Of a stretch of DNA of 39,752 nt, positions 1 through 7,128 are shown one piece after another (the first letter of the stretch is position 1; every line of letters starts with the position of its first letter). Below the pieces are notes generated by a model. It was given only the letters and a program-made list of their open reading frames with translations. It was not told where the DNA came from and searched no databases. The translations under genes and the position numbers were made by a program. The stretch comes from a virus. Location of the stretch: the IMG/VR virus record IMGVR_UViG_3300040815_000410, positions 1 to 39,752 of that record, one strand, 5' to 3'.

Positions 1-74
1 TTTATCTTACTGATTTGTCTATATGCAATGTTTCTAACAATTGCCATATTCATATTTGTGTTTTTGTTTTTCAT
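1..74 (-). CDS. Partial leftward gene, start only, function unknown
   Basis: The minus strand is open from an ATG at 72-74 to the window edge and reads MKNKNTNMNMAIVRNIAYRQ and a few more residues. It is hydrophilic, with in-frame ATGs also at codons 8 and 10 (53 and 47). A sigma70-like promoter lies directly upstream, which supports a real divergent gene. No Shine-Dalgarno is visible before any of the three ATGs. About 24 residues are too few to name a family. A plus-strand reading of the same bases gives a hydrophobic tail ending at 84, which I consider less likely. Confidence 0.4.
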   Translation of the reverse strand, partial: MKNKNTNMNMAIVRNIAYRQISKI

Positions 75-82
75 ATACTACT

Positions 83-111
83 AATATACCGTATTTTTAT
101 GTAAAAATCAA
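83..111 (-). promoter_or_regulatory. Sigma70-like promoter for the leftward gene
   Basis: On the minus strand TTGATT (111-106) is followed after exactly 17 bases by TATATT (88-83). The -35 matches consensus at 4 of 6 bases and the -10 at 5 of 6. The expected transcription start is near 76, only a couple of bases before the ATG at 74, so the message would be nearly leaderless. This is unlike the TATAAATA late promoters of the rightward genes and suggests early expression. Confidence 0.45.
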
Positions 112-194
112 CAAAAAAATGGATTAATTGTCCGATTCTTTCGTAGCTAGTCGGTATTCTGGCACATAAAGAACAAAAGAAGAACAAAAACCGT

Positions 195-202
195 TATAAA
201 TA
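195..202 (+). promoter_or_regulatory. T4-type late promoter
   Basis: Exact TATAAATA, the T4 late promoter -10 element read with the gp55 sliding-clamp-dependent sigma system. The expected start is near 208, giving a leader of about 25 bases that contains a GAGGAA ribosome binding site for the gene at 233. Confidence 0.75.
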
Positions 203-232
203 GTAGAAAAACCATTAAAAAATGAGGAAATT

Positions 233-517
233 ATGAAAAAAATGAGAATTTTTAAGTTCTGGAGCGAATCGGGTAACGAAAAAGAGAAGGAAGCCATGAG
301 TTTGAAGAAAGCCACCATGTCTGTACAAGGAGATTTCAAGGATGAGTTTATTGGTGTTGAATATATTAGTAAAAAAGGCAAAAAAATCGTAGATTCGGTA
401 AAAATACCAGTAGGACGAAAAATACGTCAATCAATTGAGATTGAAAAGAAAAGAATGTTACTAAAAGCCGAAAGAGAACAAAGGCAAGCAGAGGCAAAAC
501 AAAGATATGGCAGTTAG
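233..517 (+). CDS. Small basic protein of unknown function upstream of the PAAR tip
   Basis: 94 residues, not recognised. The protein is highly charged; its last 40 residues are Lys/Arg/Glu/Gln-rich and probably form a helix or coiled coil (IEKKRMLLKAEREQRQAEAK). The start at 233 is chosen because GAGGAA sits 4-5 bases upstream; the in-frame ATGs at 242 and 297 lack this. It follows a late promoter and its 3' end overlaps the PAAR gene by 11 bases, so the two are probably translationally coupled. A late, tail-related role is inferred from position only. Confidence 0.75.
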   Translation: MKKMRIFKFWSESGNEKEKEAMSLKKATMSVQGDFKDEFIGVEYISKKGKKIVDSVKIPVGRKIRQSIEIEKKRMLLKAEREQRQAEAKQRYGS

Positions 518-806
518 AGAAGGCGATCCTTTAAGTACAGGTCATGCTTGTACAGGAATCACTAATTTAGCAACTTCACTAGTAAGAACCGTTAAGGCAA
601 ACGGTATCGTAGGTGCTGTACAAGGCACTCCTACCGTTGCACACCCTTTTCCACCTCTTCCTATTTGTCCTGCTCATATAGCTGCATTAAATCAAGGATC
701 AACAAACGTTAAAATAGGCGGTATTCCTTGGGGTCGTGTAGCTGATAGTGCTGACGCAGGATCAATGATCTCTGGTTCCTTGAATGTTAAAGTAAACGGC
801 AGATAA
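507..806 (+). CDS. PAAR-motif tail spike tip protein
   Basis: 99 residues, a full-length PAAR protein. PAAR proteins form a small metal-bound cone that sharpens the gp5/VgrG spike (T4 counterpart gp5.4). Visible features are an N-terminal GDPLSTGHACTG (residues 6-17), a central HPFPPLPICPAH (46-57) and a C-terminal repeat-like GGIPWGRVADSADAGSMISG. His13, Cys15, His46, Cys54 and His57 are candidate metal ligands. There is no extension on either side, so it carries no effector domain. It overlaps the upstream small gene and is followed by the gp25 gene, the expected setting for a baseplate hub or tip protein. Confidence 0.85.
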   Translation: MAVREGDPLSTGHACTGITNLATSLVRTVKANGIVGAVQGTPTVAHPFPPLPICPAHIAALNQGSTNVKIGGIPWGRVADSADAGSMISGSLNVKVNGR

Positions 807-810
807 TTCA

Positions 811-818
811 TATAAATA
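811..818 (+). promoter_or_regulatory. T4-type late promoter abutting the gp25 start codon
   Basis: Exact TATAAATA ending 5 bases before the ATG at 824. With the usual T4 late geometry (start 6 bases after the last A), transcription would begin on the A of the ATG. No Shine-Dalgarno is visible before 824, consistent with a leaderless message. Confidence 0.7.
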
Positions 819-823
819 TAGTT

Positions 824-1255
824 ATGGCCTACTCAAACTATGACGCAAGTACAACTAACAAAAGTAAAAGATCAAATAGAATCTATAGTGATTTAAATTT
901 AAGTTTTACTAAAAATCCTGCAACTAAAGATGTTGCAAAGTTATTTGATGTACAAGCAATTAAAAGGTCTGTTAAGAATATAATCTTAACTAACAAATAT
1001 GAAAGACCATTTAATTCTGACTTCGGTTGTAATTTAAGAGGTTTCTTATTTGAGAATATTACTGAACCTTTATTAGTAGTAATAAAAGATAGAATATCCA
1101 TGGCGATTGAAAAATATGAGCCAAGAGTTTCAGTAGAAGATGTTGTTGTTCAAAGTGATGAGGCCGACAACGGCATTAATATTATGGTTTCATTTAAAAT
1201 AAATGGTGTTGAACAACCAGTATCAGTATCAACATTTTTACAAAGAGTAAGATAA
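824..1255 (+). CDS. gp25: Baseplate wedge subunit gp25
   Basis: 143 residues (T4 gp25 is 132). It belongs to the gp25/GpW-like family of contractile tails and type VI secretion sheath-baseplate links, where it anchors the wedge to the tube and sheath start. The family signature is clear: FDVQAIKRSVKNIILTNKYE then RPFNSDFG (61-68) and LRGFLFENIT (71-80). It sits between the PAAR tip and gp6 genes; the gp6 ATG begins one base after its stop. A late promoter lies immediately before the start codon and may give a leaderless transcript. The first 30 residues are Ser/Asn-rich and probably flexible. Confidence 0.92.
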   Translation: MAYSNYDASTTNKSKRSNRIYSDLNLSFTKNPATKDVAKLFDVQAIKRSVKNIILTNKYERPFNSDFGCNLRGFLFENITEPLLVVIKDRISMAIEKYEPRVSVEDVVVQSDEADNGINIMVSFKINGVEQPVSVSTFLQRVR

Positions 1256-1256
1256 G

Positions 1257-3113
1257 ATGGCACAACACAGATTAGATATTTCAGAATTAGATTTTGAAAA
1301 TATAAAAGGCTCACTTAAAAGATTTTTAGCAAATCAAAACGAATTTAAAGATTATGATTTTGAAGGAAGTTCTCTTTCAATTTTACTAGACTTACTAGCG
1401 TACAATACACACTACTTGGCATACAATGCTAACTTTGTTGCCAATGAAATGTTTTTAGATACAGCACAATTAAGATCAAGTGTTGCGTCATTGGCTAAAT
1501 TAGTTGGTTACACACCTAACTCTGCTAGAGCACCAATCGCTGATTTAAAATTAGTAATCAATGATGGTACAGGATCAACAATTACAATTCCTGCAGGCAC
1601 AAAATTTTCATCTGCAATAGATGGTTTAACTTATACATTTGTTTCTATCGCTGACAAAACAGTTCAGCCCGTTGATGGCATTTATACAGCACAAAGTTTA
1701 AATGTTTATGAAGGTACATATGTTACATACACTTATACAAATGACACAAGTGATATAGACCAAAGATTTTTAATACCTAGTGACAGAGCAGATACGACTA
1801 CAATAAAAGTTGTTGTACAAAATAGTGCTTCTGACACTACATCAAACACTTACACAAAAGCAACTTCTATTACACAATTAGATGGTACATCAAAAGTTTA
1901 TTTTTTACAAGAAGCTGAAGATGGTCAATTTGAAGTGTATTTTGGTGATGGTGTTATTGGTAAAAAATTAGATGATGGCAATATTGTTAGTATAAGTTAT
2001 GTTGTAACAAACAAAACAGAAGCAAACGGTGCTACAACATTTTCATTATCAGGTTCTATTTCAGGTTTTAATGATGTAACTGTTACAGTTAACTCATCAG
2101 CACAAGGTGGCGCTGATGCTGAGAGTTTAGAAAGTATAAAATTTAATGCACCTAGTTTTTATGCGTCACAAGATAGAGCAGTTACGGTAGAAGATTATAA
2201 GACAAAAGTAAAACAACTTTATGCTAACACACAATCAGTTAGTGCTTGGGGTGGTGAAGACGCTGAAACTCCATTCTATGGTAGAGTTTATCTTTCTATC
2301 TTACCAACAAGTGGTTCTAACTTAACTGATTCTACAAAAGATAGAATAGTAAAAGATTTAAAAAAATATTCAGTTGCTTCAGTAACACCAGTTATTGTTG
2401 ATCCTGAAACTACAGATTTAATTATAACATCTACGGTTAAGTTTGATGAAACAAGCACACCTAAAACTGCTGATACAATTAAATCAAACGTAATTACAAC
2501 TTTAACAAGTTACAATACAAACACTTTACAATCTTTTGATACGATATTCAGATTTTCAAAACTAACTGGTTTAATTGATAGTACAGATGATAGTATTCTT
2601 TCAAATATCACAACCGTTAAATTAAGAAAATCATTTTTACCAACAATTGGTAGTTCTACAAAATATACAATCAACTTTGCAAACGCATTATACAATCCAC
2701 ATTCTGGTCATAATACTGCTTCAGGTGGTATTTTAGAATCATCAGGATTTAAAATCGAAGGCGATACAACAAACGTATGGTTTTTAGATGATGATGGTCA
2801 AGGTAATGTAAGAAGATATAGATTAGATGGTGCTGTAAGATCATATGCCAATAGTTCACAAGGTACAATAAATTATTCTTCAGGTCTAGTTGAAGTAAAC
2901 TCTTTAAATGTTTCTAATATAGAAAACATAAGAGGTGTAGCTTCTACGGTTATAGAAGTTACGGTTAAACCTAATTCAAATGACATTGTTCCTATTAGAA
3001 ATCAAGTATTAGAAATTGATGTTGCAAATAGTTCAGTTACGGTTGAGGCTGACACATTAGTAGGAGGCTCAGCAAACGCTGGTATTGGATATACCACGAC
3101 TAGTAGTTATTAA
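1257..3113 (+). CDS. gp6: Baseplate wedge protein gp6 (BaseplateJ-like)
   Basis: 618 residues (T4 gp6 about 660). gp6 dimers form the inner ring that holds the six wedges of the baseplate together. The N-terminal part is highly characteristic: LDFENIKGSLKRFL, a FEGSSLSILLDLLAYNTHY segment near residues 40-58, and VANEMFLDTAQLRSSVASLA. A BaseplateJ-like core follows, with DGQFEVYFGDGVIG around residues 222-235 and AVTVEDYKTKVKQL around residue 310. Start ATG is one base after the gp25 stop. No separate promoter is visible, so it is co-transcribed with gp25. Confidence 0.92.
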   Translation: MAQHRLDISELDFENIKGSLKRFLANQNEFKDYDFEGSSLSILLDLLAYNTHYLAYNANFVANEMFLDTAQLRSSVASLAKLVGYTPNSARAPIADLKLVINDGTGSTITIPAGTKFSSAIDGLTYTFVSIADKTVQPVDGIYTAQSLNVYEGTYVTYTYTNDTSDIDQRFLIPSDRADTTTIKVVVQNSASDTTSNTYTKATSITQLDGTSKVYFLQEAEDGQFEVYFGDGVIGKKLDDGNIVSISYVVTNKTEANGATTFSLSGSISGFNDVTVTVNSSAQGGADAESLESIKFNAPSFYASQDRAVTVEDYKTKVKQLYANTQSVSAWGGEDAETPFYGRVYLSILPTSGSNLTDSTKDRIVKDLKKYSVASVTPVIVDPETTDLIITSTVKFDETSTPKTADTIKSNVITTLTSYNTNTLQSFDTIFRFSKLTGLIDSTDDSILSNITTVKLRKSFLPTIGSSTKYTINFANALYNPHSGHNTASGGILESSGFKIEGDTTNVWFLDDDGQGNVRRYRLDGAVRSYANSSQGTINYSSGLVEVNSLNVSNIENIRGVASTVIEVTVKPNSNDIVPIRNQVLEIDVANSSVTVEADTLVGGSANAGIGYTTTSSY

Positions 3114-3118
3114 ATGAG

Positions 3119-5710
3119 ATGGCCGACTTTAAAGATAAAATATCAAACCTTATAGAATCACAAGTACCTGATTTTGTACTTGAAGACCACCCATTATTTT
3201 TAGACTTTGTAAAAGCATATTATCAGTTGATGGAATCAGCTGAAATAACATTAACAAACATCGGTGATCCAGACCACATAGTATTAGAAGGTAGCACAGC
3301 AGGTAAAACTGTAATTGATGGTACTAATAACAATAAAGATGATAGTGGTGATAACTTTCTTTTAGAGGATACAAGTTATGGTGATTTTCAAAATGGTGAA
3401 ACTATAACTGGTTCTACATCTGGTGCAACTGCAACAGTCTTAATTGAAGATGTGGATGCTGGTGCTCGTTTATTTGTAACTCATCAAAACAAATTTATAG
3501 AAGGTGAATTAATAACAGGTTCATCTTCAGCTGCTCAGGCAACTATAGGTAAATACAGAGTAAATCCAGTTCAAAATATTCAACAACTTTTAGATTACGC
3601 TGATGCAGATAAAACTATATCAGGCTTCTTATCTAAATTTAGAAACTCATTTTTAACTTCTATACCTGAAAATTTAACAACAGGTGTAAGTAAAAGTAAG
3701 TTAATTAAAAATATTAAAACGTTGTATCAATCAAAGGGTACAAAACGTGCAAGTGAAATATTTTTTAAATTACTATTTAATGAAACTGCTGAAATAAAAT
3801 ATCCTAAAGATGAAATGTTAAGAGTATCCGATGGTAAATGGGATACTAGAAAAATATTACGTTGTTTAGAAGTAGGCACTTCAGACGCTACAAATCTTAT
3901 AGGACAAAAAATTACACAAGCAAACGATCCAACAAATATAAATGTAAACGAAGCAACTGCTATAGTTGAAGATGTATTTAAATTTTTAGTTGGTGGTGTT
4001 ACAGTTACAGAATTAGTTTTAGGTGACAATTCTGTGAATGGTACGTTTGTTGATGGTCAAACAATTACAGGTATAGACAATGCAGATTCAGATATATTAG
4101 TTTCATTAACAGTTTCAAGTATTATTGATAATAAAACACTTACAAATGATGGCGGATTATATAGTGCTGATGATGATGTTGTTGTAACTGGTGGTGGTAC
4201 AGGAGCACTTTTAAAAGTAGATACTATAGGTCCTGGTACTATACAAGAAATTGTTGTAGATAGTGGTGGTACTAGTTACGCTGCAGGTGATGTAATTAAT
4301 TTTAGTTCTGGTACTGCGTCTGCAAAAGTTTCTATTGTTAATGGTGGTGTAACACTAGAAAGTGGCACAGGCACTGGTCAATTAACTTTAGAAGATGAAA
4401 CAGGTATTGATGACCATTACCATGGAGATAAAGTTGTACAAGAAAGTGGCACAGGTGTTGGTGATATTACTGACATTAGAATGATAGACAATGGTAATAG
4501 TTATAGTGAATTACCTACATTAACAGTTACATCTACATCTGGTGAAAACGCTAAAGTATTAGCATATGGTTCAGAAATAGGTCGTGCATTAAAAATTAAA
4601 GTTGTAGAGGCAGGTTATAACTATGCAAATAGTCCTGCACCAACAATAAAATTACCAACGTATATTTTATACACATCTCTTTCAGGTTCAACAACAGCAA
4701 ATGAAACTGCTACAGGTGCTTCAAGTGGTGTTACTGCTACGGTTGTTTCTATTGATACAACAAAACAAATTATAAAATTAAAAAATCATAGTGGTATTTT
4801 TACTGAAGGTGAAACGATAAACTTTTCAGGTGGTGCTTCATTAGTTGCTAGTAAACTGCAACAGGCAACTGGTACAGTAACAGTAGCACCTATCGTAACA
4901 ACTGATGGTGCATTTATAAATGAAGATGGTTGGGTTTCAGAAAACTCAATGAAAGTACAAGATAGTTTATTATACCAAGATTACTCTTATATAATAAAAG
5001 TTGGTAGATCAATTAACGAGTGGCGGGATGCTTATACAAAAACTTTACACTCAGCTGGTTTTTATTTTCAAGGTCAGATTAATATTGAAACATCTTTAAA
5101 TGCTGAAATCAAAACAATAACAGGACTAAACTCTGGTACAGAGGAAATATTAAAATCTGCTCTTACAAGATTATATTCAAAACTTATTGGTCGTAGATTG
5201 GGTACAGAAACAGATGGTACAAGTTTAAGAGCAAATGCAAAATCGGCTGTAGCAGCTGACTTTGATACAGATACAATAACACAATTTGATAAAACAACAA
5301 GAGATGTAACTTTAAAAACACAACCTATTGATATTAGGTATGTTAGTAGAGTTAGACGAGTTATAAACAATGTCAATGTAAGACAAGGATTTGTATATGC
5401 AGGACCTAGATTTGGTACAATCAATAAGATGATACAAACAGCATTTGGTACAACTGCAAATCCTAGTGGTGCTCAAGGTAGTAGTGGTATAACATTTGCT
5501 GTATTAAGTGGTATTAAAGTACAAGGTACAAGAACATCATTAGATGGACAAAACGCAATATTTTTAATGACTTCAAACGAAGATGGTAGAAAGATAAAAA
5601 CAAACTTCACAATACCAACTGAAGTATCACGTATTATATTTGGGTCAAATAGTTTTGATGAAGACGCAACATCATTTGATAGTAGTAGTATTACATTTGA
5701 TGTGGAATAA
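3119..5710 (+). CDS. Large baseplate-associated virion protein at the gp7 position
   Basis: 863 residues. It lies where T4 places gene 7, straight after gp6, but I see no similarity to T4 gp7, so the name is positional. The N-terminus (VPDFVLEDHPLFLDFVKAYY) is typical of an abundant structural family of marine T4-like phages. The middle is repetitive: NGETITGSTSGATATV (about 91-106), EGELITGSSSAAQATIG (128-144), VDGQTITG (near 310) and TEGETINFSGG (near 562), plus three copies of an I..I.V..GG.SY pattern near residues 380-510. These look like small beta-rich modules. The C-terminal third (YVSRVRRVINNVNVRQGFVY) is non-repetitive. It starts 5 bases after the gp6 stop. Role: likely wedge or periphery structure, inferred from context. 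Confidence 0.8.
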   Translation: MADFKDKISNLIESQVPDFVLEDHPLFLDFVKAYYQLMESAEITLTNIGDPDHIVLEGSTAGKTVIDGTNNNKDDSGDNFLLEDTSYGDFQNGETITGSTSGATATVLIEDVDAGARLFVTHQNKFIEGELITGSSSAAQATIGKYRVNPVQNIQQLLDYADADKTISGFLSKFRNSFLTSIPENLTTGVSKSKLIKNIKTLYQSKGTKRASEIFFKLLFNETAEIKYPKDEMLRVSDGKWDTRKILRCLEVGTSDATNLIGQKITQANDPTNINVNEATAIVEDVFKFLVGGVTVTELVLGDNSVNGTFVDGQTITGIDNADSDILVSLTVSSIIDNKTLTNDGGLYSADDDVVVTGGGTGALLKVDTIGPGTIQEIVVDSGGTSYAAGDVINFSSGTASAKVSIVNGGVTLESGTGTGQLTLEDETGIDDHYHGDKVVQESGTGVGDITDIRMIDNGNSYSELPTLTVTSTSGENAKVLAYGSEIGRALKIKVVEAGYNYANSPAPTIKLPTYILYTSLSGSTTANETATGASSGVTATVVSIDTTKQIIKLKNHSGIFTEGETINFSGGASLVASKLQQATGTVTVAPIVTTDGAFINEDGWVSENSMKVQDSLLYQDYSYIIKVGRSINEWRDAYTKTLHSAGFYFQGQINIETSLNAEIKTITGLNSGTEEILKSALTRLYSKLIGRRLGTETDGTSLRANAKSAVAADFDTDTITQFDKTTRDVTLKTQPIDIRYVSRVRRVINNVNVRQGFVYAGPRFGTINKMIQTAFGTTANPSGAQGSSGITFAVLSGIKVQGTRTSLDGQNAIFLMTSNEDGRKIKTNFTIPTEVSRIIFGSNSFDEDATSFDSSSITFDVE

Positions 5711-5712
5711 CG

Positions 5713-5720
5713 TATAAATA
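5713..5720 (+). promoter_or_regulatory. T4-type late promoter
   Basis: Exact TATAAATA followed by GTAG, 12 bases before the ATG at 5733. Expected start is near 5726, leaving a leader of only about 7 bases. Confidence 0.72.
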
Positions 5721-5732
5721 GTAGAAAGAGTT

Positions 5733-7094
5733 ATGGCAAAACAAATAATAAACATAGGATCAAGTGCAAACGACGGAACAGGTAGTTCGTTACGTGCAGG
5801 TGGGGATTTAATTAACGACAACTTTAATGAAATCTACACAGCATTAGGTGACGGATCTAGTATAAGTTCTGCCGCATTTGTCACTACAACAGGAACACAA
5901 ACTTTAACAAACAAAACTTTAACTGCACCAAAAATAAATGAAGATGTAGCAGTAACTTCTACTGCAACAGAACTAAATTTATTAGATGGTAAAGCAGCTA
6001 CTAACTTAGCTTTAGTTGGAAAAATTGAAGGAACAAACTTTACAAGTTCTTTATTAGTTGGTCATGCAACAACAGGAACTTTAAATGCGGCTGTACAAAA
6101 CACTGGAGTTGGTATTGGTGCTATGGATGCAATTACAACTGGAGATAATAACTCTGCTTTTGGTTTTGATTCTGGTGGAGCATTAACTGGTGGTCAAAGA
6201 AATACATACTTTGGTGCTTCTTCTGGAGAACAAAATGTTTCTTCAAATGATAATACTGGTTTTGGTCAAAAAACATTAGAGGAATCTGGAGTATCTGGTG
6301 CTACATCAACTGGAAATTCTGCATTTGGTATGCAGGCATTAAATAAAGTTACTTCTGGAGATTATAATTTAGGATTGGGTTGGAAAGCTGGAGATAATTT
6401 AACAACTGGTTCTGGTAACGTAATTATTGGAAGTGTTGATGCTACAGCAGTTGATAGTGCAAGAACTTTAAAAATCGCTGGTTACGATGGTACAACAACT
6501 ACAACTTGGATTAGTGGAGATAGTTCTGGTAATTTAACTTTTCCTGCAAACGTAACTACATCTGGTAACGCTATAATCACAGGTGACTTAACTGTAAATG
6601 GAACTACAACAACTGTGTCATCTACAAATACTACAGTTGCAGATAATTTATTAGAATTAAATAGTGGTGCTTCTTCAAACGCTAATGATACAGGTATCAT
6701 TATGGAGAGAGGTTCTACTGGAGATAATGCCATATTTGCATGGGACGAGTCTGCTGATAAGTTCATTGTAGGTACTACAACTGCTACTGCTTCAGATACA
6801 GGCGATTTATCAATAGCAACAGGAACACTTGTAGCAAATATTGAAGGTAACGTTACAGGCAATGTTACGGGAAATGCAGATACGGCTACTGCATTGGCAA
6901 CAGGTCGTACAATAGGTATGACAGGTGACGTAGTATGGACATCAGCAAGTTTTGATGGATCAGGCAATGTTACAGGTACTGCAGCCATTCAGGCAAACAC
7001 TATTTCATCTACAGAATTAGTAAGTGCAACTACCTTACTAATAGTAGACTCAACTGGATCAACAGTTAAAACAATAATAGGAGCAGGATCATAA
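5733..7094 (+). CDS. Trimeric tail-fibre-like protein with YadA-like head repeats
   Basis: 453 residues. The N-terminus (INIGSSANDGTG, then GGDLINDNFNEIYTALGDG) is the common attachment module of marine phage fibres. A GTQTLTNKTLTAPKI module follows near residue 55. Residues about 125-235 form a run of N..G..A units (NTGVGIGA, NSAFGFDS, NTYFGASS, NTGFGQKT, NSAFGMQA, NLGLGWKA), the left-handed beta-roll repeat of trimeric YadA-type adhesins. Then come ITGDLTVNGTTTTVSS and GNVTGNVTGNADTATAL modules typical of phage fibres. The C-terminus ends LLIVDSTGSTVKTIIGAG, a tail shared with the protein encoded at 14923. It sits between the gp7-position and gp8 genes behind its own late promoter, suggesting a baseplate-attached receptor-binding fibre. 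Confidence 0.82.
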   Translation: MAKQIINIGSSANDGTGSSLRAGGDLINDNFNEIYTALGDGSSISSAAFVTTTGTQTLTNKTLTAPKINEDVAVTSTATELNLLDGKAATNLALVGKIEGTNFTSSLLVGHATTGTLNAAVQNTGVGIGAMDAITTGDNNSAFGFDSGGALTGGQRNTYFGASSGEQNVSSNDNTGFGQKTLEESGVSGATSTGNSAFGMQALNKVTSGDYNLGLGWKAGDNLTTGSGNVIIGSVDATAVDSARTLKIAGYDGTTTTTWISGDSSGNLTFPANVTTSGNAIITGDLTVNGTTTTVSSTNTTVADNLLELNSGASSNANDTGIIMERGSTGDNAIFAWDESADKFIVGTTTATASDTGDLSIATGTLVANIEGNVTGNVTGNADTATALATGRTIGMTGDVVWTSASFDGSGNVTGTAAIQANTISSTELVSATTLLIVDSTGSTVKTIIGAGS

Positions 7095-7104
7095 TAATTT
7101 TGAT

Positions 7105-7112
7105 TATAAATA
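7105..7112 (+). promoter_or_regulatory. T4-type late promoter for gp8
   Basis: Exact TATAAATA. Expected start is near 7118, so the AGAGGAA ribosome binding site (7116-7122) lies at the very 5' end of the message, 6-7 bases before the ATG at 7129. Confidence 0.72.
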
Positions 7113-7128
7113 TAAAGAGGAATAACAA

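Noticed and set aside
1-84. Plus-strand open frame ending at 84 that would encode a hydrophobic, membrane-like tail.
   Set aside because: AT-rich DNA often gives Phe/Ile/Leu runs; the minus-strand reading has a better amino-acid mix and a promoter. Not excluded.
5074-5424. A 116-codon minus-strand open frame.
   Set aside because: Lies wholly within the 3119 gene, low-quality composition, no start signals.
6482-6988. A 168-codon minus-strand open frame inside the fibre gene at 5733.
   Set aside because: Its Val/Pro/Ala-rich product is the antisense of Thr/Gly/Asn repeats; no ribosome binding site or promoter, and the plus-strand protein is clearly real.
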